NCBI GenBank assembly: GCA_037444845.1
Contig: JBBILQ010000029.1
Span: 1-29,686 of the forward strand
Direction: 5' to 3'
Origin: JARYMI01 sp037444845
GTDB taxonomy: Bacteria > Acidobacteriota > Aminicenantia > Aminicenantales > UBA8522
DNA: 29,686 nt
Position 1 is the stretch's first letter, and each line of letters begins with the position of its first letter. Below, piece by piece: positions 7,010-15,021 of the stretch. Both the position numbers and the translations under genes were made by a program. The notes beneath the pieces were generated by a model that saw only the letters and a list, made by a program, of their open reading frames with translations, had not been told where the DNA came from and did not search any database.

Positions 7010-7209
7010 AGGGAGATTTTTTAGTCCTCATCGGTCGCTCCATCACCCTGAGGTAGTAACCCCCATCGTGTCAGTCTTCTCGCAAGCCTTTGAGGTTCTC
7101 AGACCAAGCGGCCCATCTCTCAAATAACCTGGCTTGGGGACGATCCTTAAAGACGCGCCGCCGTCGCCGGTGCTTCAGCGAACTCTTGAAACGGAGCGGC
7201 TTCGTCTCT

Positions 7210-7665
7210 TTAATCGGTCTTGAGAGAAGAGGTGCAGAAAGGGCAGCGGGAGGCTTGGACCGGAATGGATGAGAAGCAATAGGGGCAGTTTTTTGTCGCC
7301 GGAGGAGCTGCGGGCGCTTCCGCTTGTCTTTTCAGCTTGTTGATCTGGCGGATGACGATGAAAATCGCAAAAGCGATGATGATGAAGTTGATGAGGGTGT
7401 TGATGAAGACGCCCAGGTTCAGCGTCACGGCTCCCGCTTGTTTGGCCGCGGCCAGGGATGAATAGGGCCCGGCTGTCGCGCCCTCTTTAAGCACGACGAA
7501 GAGGTTGGAAAAATCCACCTTTCCCAGCGCGAGCCCGATCGGCGGCATGATCACGTCAACGACAAGAGAGTTGACGATGGCTCCGAAGGCCGCGCCGATG
7601 ATGATGCCGACGGCCATGTCGATGACATTGCCCCTGATGGCAAATTCCTTGAATTCTTTTAACAT
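7210..7665 (-). CDS. mscL: Large-conductance mechanosensitive channel with C-terminal zinc ribbon
   Basis: A 151-residue MscL. The N-terminal amphipathic helix and first transmembrane helix (FKEFAIRGNVIDMAVGIIIG, residues 5-43) carry the family hallmark, the second helix is at about 84-106, and the periplasmic loop between them is short. The channel opens under membrane tension and releases solutes on hypo-osmotic shock. The C-terminal cytoplasmic part is replaced or extended by a small zinc-ribbon with cysteines at 127, 130, 141 and 144 (CPYC and CPFC), absent from E. coli MscL. ATG at 7665 is chosen because it has an AAAGGAGG site and matches the family start; an upstream in-frame codon at 7704 overlaps the promoter. 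Confidence 0.95.
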   Translation of the reverse strand: MLKEFKEFAIRGNVIDMAVGIIIGAAFGAIVNSLVVDVIMPPIGLALGKVDFSNLFVVLKEGATAGPYSSLAAAKQAGAVTLNLGVFINTLINFIIIAFAIFIVIRQINKLKRQAEAPAAPPATKNCPYCFSSIPVQASRCPFCTSSLKTD

Positions 7666-7693
7666 GGTTCCTCCTTTCTCGCCGTTCGTGACA

Positions 7694-7723
7694 ATTCTAA
7701 TCACTGGCTTGCAAGGGTGTCAA
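7694..7723 (-). promoter_or_regulatory. Sigma-70-type promoter of mscL
   Basis: On the minus strand TTGACA (7718-7723) precedes TAGAAT (7694-7699) by 18 bases. The start codon lies about 30 bases past the -10 box. The divergent proS promoter begins 16 bases away. Confidence 0.78.
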
Positions 7724-7739
7724 GGGCGATCCCCATTCC

Positions 7740-7768
7740 TTGACAAAAAAAAGGGTGGTGGATAGGAT
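7740..7768 (+). promoter_or_regulatory. Sigma-70-type promoter of proS
   Basis: TTGACA (7740-7745) and TAGGAT (7763-7768) are spaced by 17 bases. The TTG in the -35 box opens a long reading frame but cannot be the translation start, since it lies upstream of the predicted transcription start (about 7775). Confidence 0.72.
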
Positions 7769-7772
7769 AGAA

Positions 7773-7790
7773 GTCGCCAAAATTGGCGAC
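7773..7790 (+). promoter_or_regulatory. Inverted repeat at the proS transcription start
   Basis: GTCGCCAA (7773-7780) and TTGGCGAC (7783-7790) are perfect inverted repeats separated by AA. The repeat begins at the predicted start of transcription and ends two bases before the GGAGA ribosome site (7793-7797). It could be an operator for a dimeric repressor or a 5' stem in the mRNA; a two-base loop makes the DNA-operator reading at least as likely. Confidence 0.5.
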
Positions 7791-7802
7791 GCGGAGAACT
7801 CC

Positions 7803-9257
7803 GTGAATAAAAACGAACGGTTTGTCAAGCAGATCACACTAAAAAGTGAGGATTTCTCGCGCTGGTACGTTGAGATCATCCGCAAGACAGAAATGGCCGA
7901 TTATGCGCCGATGAAAGGGATGATGGTCATCCGGCCTTACGGCTATGCGATCTGGGAGAACATCCGGCAGCTCATGGACATGCGGATAAAGGACGCGGGG
8001 CACGAGAACGCCTATTTTCCTCTCTTCATCCCGGAGAGTTTCTTGAGAAAAGAGATGGAACACCTGGAGGGGTTCGCGCCAGAAGTGGCCTGGGTCACGC
8101 ACGGCGGCCAAGAAGAGCTCGAAGAGAGGCTGGCTGTCAGGCCGACCTCAGAAGCGATCATCGGCTCGATGTACGCCAAATGGATCCAATCGTGGAGAGA
8201 CCTTCCTGTTTTGATCAATCAGTGGGCCAATATCGTCCGCTGGGAGAAAGTCACGCGGCCTTTCCTGAGGACGACGGAGTTCTTGTGGCAGGAAGGTCAC
8301 ACCGCTCATGAGACAGCGGAGCAGGCTCAAGAAGAGACCATCAGGATTCTCTATCTCTACAAGGACTTTGCCGAAAAAGAGCTGGCCATTCCAGTCATCG
8401 AAGGAAGAAAGTCGGTCAGGGAAAAATTTGCTGGAGCCGAGGAGACCTACGCCATCGAAGCGTTGATGTCAGACGGTAAAGCTTTGCAGATGGGAACATC
8501 CCATAACCTTGGTCAGCATTTCTCCAAGGTTTTCAACATCCGGTTTGAAGACAGAGAACAAAACCTCCAGTATGTCTGGCAGACCTCCTGGGGGGTTTCG
8601 ACCAGGTTGATCGGAGCCCTGATCATGAGCCACGGAGACGATTCTGGGTTGCGGCTGCCGCCTCAGGTGGCGCCGTTTCAGGTTGTGGTCGTACCGATTG
8701 CTCTGGGCGACTGGAAAAAGGATGTCTTGCCGTGGGCTGAACAAATCAGCCTGGATTTACGCCAGAAGGGCATCCGTGTCAGGCTCGATGCCCGAGAAGA
8801 ATACACGCCAGGATGGAAGTTCTCCGAATGGGAGATGCGCGGTGTCCCCTTGAGGTTGGAGATCGGCCCGCGTGATGTCAAGGAAAACCGCTGTGTGGCC
8901 GTGCGGCGCGATGTCCAGAAAAAAGAGTTTTTGAACCTGGATTCATTGGCCGAGCTGGTTCCCGATCTTCTCAGGGACATCCAGACATCACTTTATCATC
9001 AGGCGCTCGATTTTCAGCGCCGCAACACCCGCCGGGCTGAGGATTACGAGGAGTTCAAAGAGACGATCGAGTCCCAAAAAGGGTTCATAAAAGCCTGGTG
9101 GTGCGGCGATACAGGATGCGAAGACAGAATCAAAGAAGAAACCATGGCCACCGTCAGAGTTATTCCGATACGCCGAGAAGAAGAGGAAAAGGCTGGCCGC
9201 TGTGTTTATTGCCGGAAAGAGAGCCGGGAACTCGTTTATTTTGCCAGGGCTTATTAG
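7803..9257 (+). CDS. proS: Prolyl-tRNA synthetase, archaeal/eukaryal type
   Basis: A 484-residue class II synthetase charging tRNA-Pro. It is of the type without the editing insertion: a catalytic core with RPTSE (113-117), motif 2 RWEKVTRPFLRTTEF (146-160) and motif 3 around SGLRLPP (281-287), an anticodon-binding domain (about 290-390), and the C-terminal zinc-binding domain typical of the archaeal/eukaryal form with cysteines at 434, 439, 467 and 470 and the terminal FARAY. The start is set at GTG 7803, preceded by GGAGA with 5-base spacing. The longer frame beginning at TTG 7740 would begin inside the -35 box of its own promoter. The TAG stop follows the family's normal C-terminus. Confidence 0.95.
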   Translation: MNKNERFVKQITLKSEDFSRWYVEIIRKTEMADYAPMKGMMVIRPYGYAIWENIRQLMDMRIKDAGHENAYFPLFIPESFLRKEMEHLEGFAPEVAWVTHGGQEELEERLAVRPTSEAIIGSMYAKWIQSWRDLPVLINQWANIVRWEKVTRPFLRTTEFLWQEGHTAHETAEQAQEETIRILYLYKDFAEKELAIPVIEGRKSVREKFAGAEETYAIEALMSDGKALQMGTSHNLGQHFSKVFNIRFEDREQNLQYVWQTSWGVSTRLIGALIMSHGDDSGLRLPPQVAPFQVVVVPIALGDWKKDVLPWAEQISLDLRQKGIRVRLDAREEYTPGWKFSEWEMRGVPLRLEIGPRDVKENRCVAVRRDVQKKEFLNLDSLAELVPDLLRDIQTSLYHQALDFQRRNTRRAEDYEEFKETIESQKGFIKAWWCGDTGCEDRIKEETMATVRVIPIRREEEEKAGRCVYCRKESRELVYFARAY

Positions 9258-9300
9258 AGGTTTTGCAGACAGGCCCATCCGCCGCGGACGGGGGTGTGCA

Positions 9301-9942
9301 GTGTCAGAAAGGGACGGAGAATTCGCCGAAGAAAGGGATCGCATGGTCGAAGCCCAGCTCAAGGAAAGAGGAGTCAGAGATGATAAAGTCCTCCAGGCTA
9401 TGCACAAGGTCCCTCGTCATCTTTTTGTGCCAGAGGAAATGAAGCCTTTCGCATACGGAGATGAACCGCTTCCGATCGGCGAGGGACAGACAATCTCGCA
9501 ACCTTATATTGTCGCTTACATGACCGAGGCCTTGGAACTCAAGGGCGACGAGATTGTCCTGGAGGTAGGGACTGGCTCGGGCTATCAGACCGCCATCCTG
9601 GCCGAGATAGTTAGGGAAGTCTACACGATCGAGCTCGTCGAAGTGCTTTCTTTAAGAGCCAAAGAAATTCTGCATAGACTTGGCTATGCAAACATTCATT
9701 TTAAAATAGGCGACGGAACGTTGGGCTGGCAGGAGCACGCCCCGTTCGACGCGATGATGGTCACAGCCGCTCCGCCTTCAGTGCCGAAAAGATTGCAGGA
9801 CCAGCTCGGCGGAGCAGGCAGGATGGTCATCCCGGTGGGTTCATGCTTCCAGGAGCTCGTCCTCGTCAAGCGCGAGAAAAGGGGCTTTAAGAAGAAAAAG
9901 CTGCTGCCCGTCCGTTTTGTGCCGTTGATCACGACTCACTGA
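9301..9942 (+). CDS. pcm: Protein-L-isoaspartate O-methyltransferase
   Basis: A 213-residue (from GTG 9301) SAM-dependent methyltransferase that initiates repair of isoaspartyl residues in damaged proteins. Family signatures are QLKERGVRDDKVLQAM, VPRHLFVPEEM, GEGQTISQPYIVAYM, the SAM-binding VLEVGTGSGYQTA (about 86-98) and a terminal strand with GGRMVIPVG-like GAGRMVIPVG. The start is ambiguous: GTG 9301 follows a GGGGG purine run, and ATG 9343 (199 residues) follows AAAGGG; both give a complete domain. An in-frame ATG at 9202 would overlap proS by 56 bases and is unlikely. It lies 43 bases after proS, probably in the same transcript, and 5 bases before the DUF192 gene. Confidence 0.93.
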   Translation: MSERDGEFAEERDRMVEAQLKERGVRDDKVLQAMHKVPRHLFVPEEMKPFAYGDEPLPIGEGQTISQPYIVAYMTEALELKGDEIVLEVGTGSGYQTAILAEIVREVYTIELVEVLSLRAKEILHRLGYANIHFKIGDGTLGWQEHAPFDAMMVTAAPPSVPKRLQDQLGGAGRMVIPVGSCFQELVLVKREKRGFKKKKLLPVRFVPLITTH

Positions 9943-9947
9943 AAACG

Positions 9948-10421
9948 ATGAGACAGAAGCGTTTTGTTTTCCTGCCCTTGCTTTGGGTCGGGCTCTGTTG
10001 CGCCGGACAGGCCATGAAAGACAGGTTCATCAAGGTCTATTTTCCGGATGGCTTTGCGGTCACAGCAGAGCTGGCCGTCACCGATGAAGAAAGACAGCAA
10101 GGACTGATGTTCCGGCAGCAAATTCGCGAAGACCAGGCTATGCTCTTTATTTTTGAGGAAGAAGGGGTCCATTCTTTCTGGATGAAAAACATGAGGTTTC
10201 CGATTGACATTATCTGGCTGGATAAGGATAAGCGGATTATCCACATCGAGCCGGAAGTCCCAGCCTGCCTGCAGGATCCCTGCCCCTCCTATTCGCCGGG
10301 AAAGCCAGCCAGCTACGTATTGGAAGTGCGGAGTGGCTGCGCTGAAAAACATGGCCTTCGCGTTAGCGACAGGCTTGATTTCGTTCTGCCTCGATCCCTT
10401 AGCAAATTTCTTTATCAATAA
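9948..10421 (+). CDS. DUF192-family secreted protein
   Basis: A 157-residue protein with a signal-peptide-like N-terminus (RQKRFVFLPLLWVGLCCAG, to about residue 22) and a DUF192 domain (about 28-150). Recognisable family segments are AVTDEERQQGLMFR, MLFIFEEEG, FWMKNMRFPIDIIWLD and VLEVRSG. Cys18/Cys19 could suggest a lipobox, but the residues before them (GLC) are only a partial match. Structures of DUF192 proteins are known but their biochemical function is not established. It starts 5 bases after pcm and is probably co-transcribed with proS and pcm. Confidence 0.88.
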   Translation: MRQKRFVFLPLLWVGLCCAGQAMKDRFIKVYFPDGFAVTAELAVTDEERQQGLMFRQQIREDQAMLFIFEEEGVHSFWMKNMRFPIDIIWLDKDKRIIHIEPEVPACLQDPCPSYSPGKPASYVLEVRSGCAEKHGLRVSDRLDFVLPRSLSKFLYQ

Positions 10422-10437
10422 CCTCTGGGTCGCCCGT

Positions 10438-10467
10438 TTGACACTTCTGCTTGGTGGGAATTATAAT
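10438..10467 (+). promoter_or_regulatory. Consensus promoter of the homocysteine methyltransferase/MTHFR gene
   Basis: TTGACA (10438-10443) and TATAAT (10462-10467) both match consensus perfectly, with an 18-base spacer. Predicted transcription start is near 10474. The leader before AAGGAG (10493-10498) is about 20 bases, too short for a SAM or other methionine-linked riboswitch. Confidence 0.85.
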
Positions 10468-10505
10468 TTCCAGCTGAGACTTGCTGGAGAAAAAGGAGAG
10501 CGACA

Positions 10506-12347
10506 ATTAGCGGCAAATTCCTGGATCTCATCCATGCGAGAGTCCTGCTCTGCGACGGCGGGATGGGAACCATGCTTTACAACAAAGGCGTTTATCTCCA
10601 GACCTGTTTCGATGAGCTCAACCTCTCTAACCCGGACCTGGTCAAATCTGTGCACCGCGAGTACATCCAGAGCGGCGTTGAGATTATCGAAACGAACACC
10701 TTTGGCGCCAACCGCTACAAGCTCAAGAAATTCGGGATCAATGACGTGGTCAGGGAGATCAACGGCGCCGGCGCCAGGATCGCCCGGGAGGAAGCTGGCC
10801 GGGAGGTCTTTGTGGCCGGTTCTGTCGGTCCTTTGGGGCTAAAAATTGAGCCGTGGGGACCGACCTCCGTCGAGGAAGCCGCTTCGGCCTTCACCGAGCA
10901 GGTTGAGGCCCTTCTCCAGGGAGGCGTCGACCTGTTCATTCTGGAAACATTCTCCGATATCAACGAGATTCACCAGGCGATCAAAGCCGTGCGCGGAGCA
11001 GCGGGGGACATCCCTATTGTGGCCGAGATGACCATCGAAGAGGACGGCAACAGCCTTTACGGAACAACCCCCGAGGTCTTCACAAAAAAGTTAGAGGAGT
11101 GGGGGGCTGACGCGGTCGGCGTCAACTGCAGCGTGGGTCCGGCGGCCATGCTCCAGTGTGTCGAACGCATGGCACGGGTGACCTCGCTTCCTCTTTCAGC
11201 CATGCCCAACGCCGGAATTCCGACAGAAGTCGAGGGACGCAACATCTATCTTTGTTCGCCTGATTATCTGGCCGAGTACGCTAAGAGGTTCATCCAGGCC
11301 GGAGTTAAGATCGTCGGCGGATGCTGCGGCACGACGCCGGCTCATATCAAGGCCATCAGGAGTGCCATCCGGGCTCTTCAGCCGCCAAGGCGACGGCTGA
11401 TCACTGTCGCTCGGACGGAGGAAAAAGGACGGGAAGCCAAGGCCGTGCCGAAGCGCGAAAAATCCCGTCTGGGCCGAAAACTCGATGACGGCGATTTTGT
11501 TACCTCGGTGGAAATCCTTCCCCCGCGGGGAGTCGACCCGCGAGCCGCTTTAGCCGCCGCTCTTAAGCTGAAACGGGCCGGCGTTGATTGCGTCAACATT
11601 CCTGACGGTCCCCGGGCGAGCGCCAGGATGAGCTCCATGTCGCTCGCTATTATTCTGACTCGAAGCGCGAAGAGCGAGGTCATCCTTCACTACACGTGCA
11701 GGGACAGGAATCTGTTGGGCATGCAGTCTGACCTTCTCGGTATGTTTGCCCAGGGTCTGCGCAACCTCCTCATCATCACCGGAGACCCGCCCAAGTTAGG
11801 AGATTATCCTGATGCTACGGCTGTTTTTGATGTGGATTCTATCGGGCTGACGAATGTTGTCAGTTCTCTCAACCGCGGTCTCGACATCGGCGGCAAGAGC
11901 CTGGATAAGCAGACAACCTTTCTCATCGGCGTCGGAGCCAACCCGGGAGCGCTCAACCTTGACTACGAGATTTCACGTTTCGAATGGAAAGTCGATGCCG
12001 GAGCTGAGTTTGCCATCACCCAGCCGGTTTTTGACGTCCGGCTTTTAGAAAATTTTCTCCAGCGCATCTCCCACTGCCGGATTCCCCTCCTGGCCGGGCT
12101 TTGGCCTCTGGCCAGCCTGAGAAACGCCGAGTTCATGCACAACGAAGTCCCCGGGTCAAGGATTCCCGAAGAGGTCATGGGACGGATGCGCCGGGCTCAG
12201 GACATTGGACCGGAAAGAGCGCGCCAAGAGGGCGTGGCCATAGCCAGAGAAGTCCTCAGGGACGTCAAAGGCATGGTCCAGGGGGTTCAGATCTGCCCTC
12301 CGTTGGGACGGTTCGACCTGGCCCTTCAAGTGCTCGAGGCTCTTTAG
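10506..12347 (+). CDS. Bifunctional homocysteine S-methyltransferase / methylenetetrahydrofolate reductase, apparent ATT start
   Basis: A 613-residue protein (from ATT 10506) of the YitJ type. Residues about 1-300 form a homocysteine methyltransferase barrel with LLCDGGMGTML at the N-terminus and zinc ligands in GVNCS (Cys208) and GGCCGTT (Cys273/274); residues about 325-613 form a methylenetetrahydrofolate reductase barrel (TSVEILPPRG, LLIITGDPP, GVGANPGA, ITQPVFD). It links reduction of methylene-THF with homocysteine methylation for methionine supply. The first ATG (10563) would cut off LLCDGG, part of the family's first strand. No ATG, GTG or TTG occurs in frame between the stop at 10464 and 10563. 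ATT 10506 is preceded by AAGGAG with a 7-base gap, and the resulting length matches B. subtilis YitJ (about 612). CTG 10521 is a weaker alternative. It stops 4 bases inside the convergent lpxB end. Confidence 0.9.
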   Translation: MSGKFLDLIHARVLLCDGGMGTMLYNKGVYLQTCFDELNLSNPDLVKSVHREYIQSGVEIIETNTFGANRYKLKKFGINDVVREINGAGARIAREEAGREVFVAGSVGPLGLKIEPWGPTSVEEAASAFTEQVEALLQGGVDLFILETFSDINEIHQAIKAVRGAAGDIPIVAEMTIEEDGNSLYGTTPEVFTKKLEEWGADAVGVNCSVGPAAMLQCVERMARVTSLPLSAMPNAGIPTEVEGRNIYLCSPDYLAEYAKRFIQAGVKIVGGCCGTTPAHIKAIRSAIRALQPPRRRLITVARTEEKGREAKAVPKREKSRLGRKLDDGDFVTSVEILPPRGVDPRAALAAALKLKRAGVDCVNIPDGPRASARMSSMSLAIILTRSAKSEVILHYTCRDRNLLGMQSDLLGMFAQGLRNLLIITGDPPKLGDYPDATAVFDVDSIGLTNVVSSLNRGLDIGGKSLDKQTTFLIGVGANPGALNLDYEISRFEWKVDAGAEFAITQPVFDVRLLENFLQRISHCRIPLLAGLWPLASLRNAEFMHNEVPGSRIPEEVMGRMRRAQDIGPERARQEGVAIAREVLRDVKGMVQGVQICPPLGRFDLALQVLEAL

Positions 12348-13483
12348 GCGGTCTGGCCGAAAACGAGTTTTTCCAGTTCCCCCGCAACGTTGGCCGGCGC
12401 GTTGTCGTCTCCCAAAAGGCGGCGCAGCCTCAAGAATTCCGTTTTCATCTCAGATCTTTTTTCGCCGGACTGAAGAAGCCTTGAGGTTTCGAGCGCCAGC
12501 GTGTTGGCAGTGAACCGGCTTTGAATGAGCTCCGGGATGATTCGCTTCCCGGCCAGGATGTTGACGATGCTGTAGTCCTTGATTTTCACCAGCCTCCGGA
12601 ATGGATAGTAGGTGAGGGGAGAGAGCCGGTAGAAAGCGACGAGCGGAGTTCCTAAAAGAGCAGCTTCAAGGTTGGCCGTGCCGCACGCGGAAAGAACAAG
12701 GTCGGAAAAAGCCATGGCTTCGTAGGCGTCCTCGGTCAAAACTCTGTCCCGGTCGTCGGCGTTGGCTGTGAGTTCGTCAACCCAGCGTGCCTCTAGACAT
12801 TCGGCAGCGATCCATAGAAAAGCAACCTTAATATCAGGCCTTATTTTTCTTGTGGCTTCAGTCAAAACTGGAAGGTGGTGCTTCACCTCCGTCTTCCGGC
12901 TGCCGGGGAGAAGCGCAATGATCTTGGCGTCCGTCGGCAAAGAGTATTTCTTGAAGAATTCGGCCCGGCTCAGGCGTGTTCTGACCTTGTTCACCAGCGG
13001 ATGTCCGACAAAGCGAGCGGGGATGTCATGCGCGTCGTAGATGGCTTTTTCAAACGGGAAGATTAAGAGCATCTTTTCGACTGTCCTTTTGATTGTCTTA
13101 AGCCTGCCGCTCCGCCAGGCCCAGACCGTTGGGCTGATGTAGTAGACGGCGGGAATGGCCTGCCGTTTCAGTCTTTTGGCCAGACGAAGGTTGAAATCCG
13201 GAGAGTCGATGAGCACGGCCGCCCGGGGCCGTCTTGCGGTGATCTCGCTTTCCAGGCCTCTGAAAATCCTGCGGATACGGGGCAGGCTGGAAAAGACTTC
13301 GAAGAGGCCGATGGCGCCGAGCTCCTCCACTCTGAAAATGACTTCGACTCCTTCTTCTTGCATCCGGGGCCCGCCGATACCAAAGAAGGAAGCGGAGGCA
13401 TCCCTTTTCTTGAATTCCCGGACGACATCAGCGCCGTATTTTTCGCCCGAGTTCTCGCCGGCGACGATAAGGAATGAATTCAT
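12344..13483 (-). CDS. lpxB: Lipid-A-disaccharide synthase
   Basis: A 379-residue GT19 glycosyltransferase that joins UDP-diacylglucosamine and lipid X to form the lipid A disaccharide at the inner face of the inner membrane. Family markers include the N-terminal AGENSGEKYGADVV, FFGIGGPRMQEEGVE, LIDSPDFNLRLAKRLK, YYISPTVWAWRSGR, FVGHPLV, LLPGSRKTEV and SACGTANLEAALLGTPLV. It is full length and intact. Its ATG overlaps the stop of the preceding pseudopilin gene by 4 bases, placing it as the last gene of the rpsO-pnp-pseudopilin run. It indicates LPS synthesis and thus an outer membrane. Confidence 0.96.
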   Translation of the reverse strand: MNSFLIVAGENSGEKYGADVVREFKKRDASASFFGIGGPRMQEEGVEVIFRVEELGAIGLFEVFSSLPRIRRIFRGLESEITARRPRAAVLIDSPDFNLRLAKRLKRQAIPAVYYISPTVWAWRSGRLKTIKRTVEKMLLIFPFEKAIYDAHDIPARFVGHPLVNKVRTRLSRAEFFKKYSLPTDAKIIALLPGSRKTEVKHHLPVLTEATRKIRPDIKVAFLWIAAECLEARWVDELTANADDRDRVLTEDAYEAMAFSDLVLSACGTANLEAALLGTPLVAFYRLSPLTYYPFRRLVKIKDYSIVNILAGKRIIPELIQSRFTANTLALETSRLLQSGEKRSEMKTEFLRLRRLLGDDNAPANVAGELEKLVFGQTA

Positions 13484-14079
13484 GGGAGCCTGGAGGCTTG
13501 GCCGAAATAAGAGATTTCAGGGAGGTTGTTGGGGTCCTGGCCGTAGAAAAAAAGCCATTTGTCGTAGGTCGTCTGGTCGTTATAAACCTTGATTGATTTT
13601 CTGGTCGAGGAGCTGACGACGCCCAGAATCTGCGGGTTTTGGATCGAGGGCAGGGCGTCAATCGGAGCAACGAGGATTCTTTGGGGTGAGAATGCTTGAG
13701 GCTGGCCGGCGGGCCGCCGCTCTCCCGTGGCTCCTCTCTCTCTCGGCTGGGCAGCCGGCCGGTACTGGAGCATCCGGCCCACTCCCTCCTGAAGAAGAAT
13801 GATGTTCCACTTGCCGTCAGCAGCCATCGGATCCCGGTACAGCCTGCGGACATATTTTTTTTCTGCGAGTTCTGCCAGAGTCTTGGGGAAGCGGCCAGGG
13901 TTTTTGAGCTGGTAGATGCGGACTGCTTCAACATACTGCTTGCCCCGGAAGATCAACTCTTCCTCTTTTTCCCTTTGAATCTGCGTCTGCCAGACTGGAA
14001 CGGCCACCATCAGGCCGATGCTCATGATGGTCATGAGGAGCACCAGCATGATCATGACGTAGCCTTGAGTCCGCATCAA
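13480..14079 (-). CDS. Type II secretion-type minor pseudopilin, lacks Glu5
   Basis: A 199-residue protein with a class III (prepilin-peptidase) signal: a very short basic leader ending RTQG, then a hydrophobic helix YVMIMLVLLMTIMSIG. Position +5 of the mature form is Met, not the Glu found in most pilins, a deviation known for tip pseudopilins of the GspK type. The soluble part has REKEEELIFRGKQYVEAVR and a pilin-G-like NPGRFPKTLAELAEKKYVRRLYRDP, then a disordered Arg/Pro/Gly-rich insert before the final strands. Length is shorter than typical GspK, so I give no letter. The gene lies 7 bases after 14087-14497 and overlaps lpxB by 4. No other secretion-machine genes are in the window. Confidence 0.82.
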   Translation of the reverse strand: MMRTQGYVMIMLVLLMTIMSIGLMVAVPVWQTQIQREKEEELIFRGKQYVEAVRIYQLKNPGRFPKTLAELAEKKYVRRLYRDPMAADGKWNIILLQEGVGRMLQYRPAAQPRERGATGERRPAGQPQAFSPQRILVAPIDALPSIQNPQILGVVSSSTRKSIKVYNDQTTYDKWLFFYGQDPNNLPEISYFGQASRLP

Positions 14080-14086
14080 TCAACCC

Positions 14087-14497
14087 TCACCATGAGTGGT
14101 AAGCCGTCCCGTCCAGGCCTTTCTCCTTCGACCCGGAGCGGACATCGATGACCCCGAATTCCATCCCGGGCTGCATCTCTTCAAAAGACGGAGTCTCCCT
14201 GATTTCAACCCAGGTGTTGGCCGATCTGGTTATTGGGTCGACAGGAATCTGCCGGATATAGCCATCCTCGACCAGCATCCGCAGCGAGGCCGGATACTTT
14301 CCTTTGTCCGTGTAATACTGGTCAATCAGCTTTCGCATGATAAAGAGGTTTTCCTTGAGGACAGCTTCGCGAGCTTTCTTCAGGCTTGTCTTGTATTGGG
14401 GCAAGGCGAGGCCAACCAAGATGCCGATCAGAGCGAACACGATGATGATTTCAATCAGGGTAAATCCCGCTTGCGGCCTGCGGAATGACATCTTCAT
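14087..14497 (-). CDS. GspG-like pseudopilin
   Basis: A 136-residue type II pseudopilin. The prepilin cleavage site is PQAG followed by FTLIEIIIVFALIGILVGLALPQY with Glu at +5, then the GspG-like soluble domain (ENLFIMRKLIDQYYTDKGKYP, LVEDGYIRQIPVDPITRS, LDGTAYHSW). The major pseudopilin GspG needs calcium bound in its C-terminal loop; I cannot confirm the ligands here. ATG at 14497 is chosen because it falls just after the TGA of the upstream pseudopilin (14502-14504). Longer in-frame starts up to 14602 would overlap that gene by 100 bases. Confidence 0.88.
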   Translation of the reverse strand: MKMSFRRPQAGFTLIEIIIVFALIGILVGLALPQYKTSLKKAREAVLKENLFIMRKLIDQYYTDKGKYPASLRMLVEDGYIRQIPVDPITRSANTWVEIRETPSFEEMQPGMEFGVIDVRSGSKEKGLDGTAYHSW

Positions 14498-14501
14498 TCT
14501 T

Positions 14502-15002
14502 TCACCAGTCTCTGTACTTTGTTCCATCCAGGGCTGTCGCGTTGCTTTTTGTGTAGACATCGTACACATTCGCCCCTCCCCAAACGGTCGAGTCAGGTTC
14601 ATCTTGGTATGACCGAAGCCCCCAGTCGGAAGAATCGGTCATCGGATCGCGGGGGATTCTTCGGAGAAACTTGACGATTTTCTGGCTGGACGTTCGGCTG
14701 CGGCCGGCTGAACCGCCGCTGTCGTCTTTGACCTCGACGCCCTTGACCAGAGTCTCCAGGTCGGGAGGGTAGCCCTCGGAATCTTCTTCGACGTCGATCT
14801 TTTTCTCGTCGGCCAGCTTTTTGTAGGCGTCGATGGCCTCGCGGATAAGGCGGAGGTTGCGCTGGAGCTCGATCTCCTTTTCTCTTTTGACGGCTGTTTT
14901 GGCGATGGGCATGATGGCCGATGCCAGCACGGCGAGGATGGCCAGTGTGACGAGCATTTCGACGAGGGTAAAACCTCTCTTCGCTCGGTCGCGGTCAGCC
15001 AT
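14502..15002 (-). CDS. GspG-like pseudopilin with extended variable region
   Basis: A 166-residue pseudopilin. The leader MADRDRAKRG is followed by FTLVEMLVTLAILAVLASAIMP (Glu at +5), a long alpha-1 helix (REKEIELQRNLRLIREAIDAYKKLADEKK) and a soluble domain with an acidic stretch, a Ser/Gly-rich loop and the pilin-like FLRRIPRDPMTDSSDWG and LDGTKYRDW ending. It is a paralogue of the next gene, as both end in LDGTxYxxW. ATG at 15002 is preferred; the frame is open to 15134 but upstream residues are the shadow of pnp's 3' end. The gap to pnp is 19 bases. Confidence 0.87.
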   Translation of the reverse strand: MADRDRAKRGFTLVEMLVTLAILAVLASAIMPIAKTAVKREKEIELQRNLRLIREAIDAYKKLADEKKIDVEEDSEGYPPDLETLVKGVEVKDDSGGSAGRSRTSSQKIVKFLRRIPRDPMTDSSDWGLRSYQDEPDSTVWGGANVYDVYTKSNATALDGTKYRDW

Positions 15003-15021
15003 TTTTTGATGCCGGCTTATA

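Noticed and set aside
7740..7802. TTG start for proS
   Set aside because: The TTG belongs to the -35 hexamer TTGACA; a GTG with ribosome site lies 63 bases downstream and matches the family start.
10422..10505. SAM or cobalamin riboswitch before the methionine gene
   Set aside because: The predicted transcript leader is only about 30 bases, far too short, and no conserved helices are seen.
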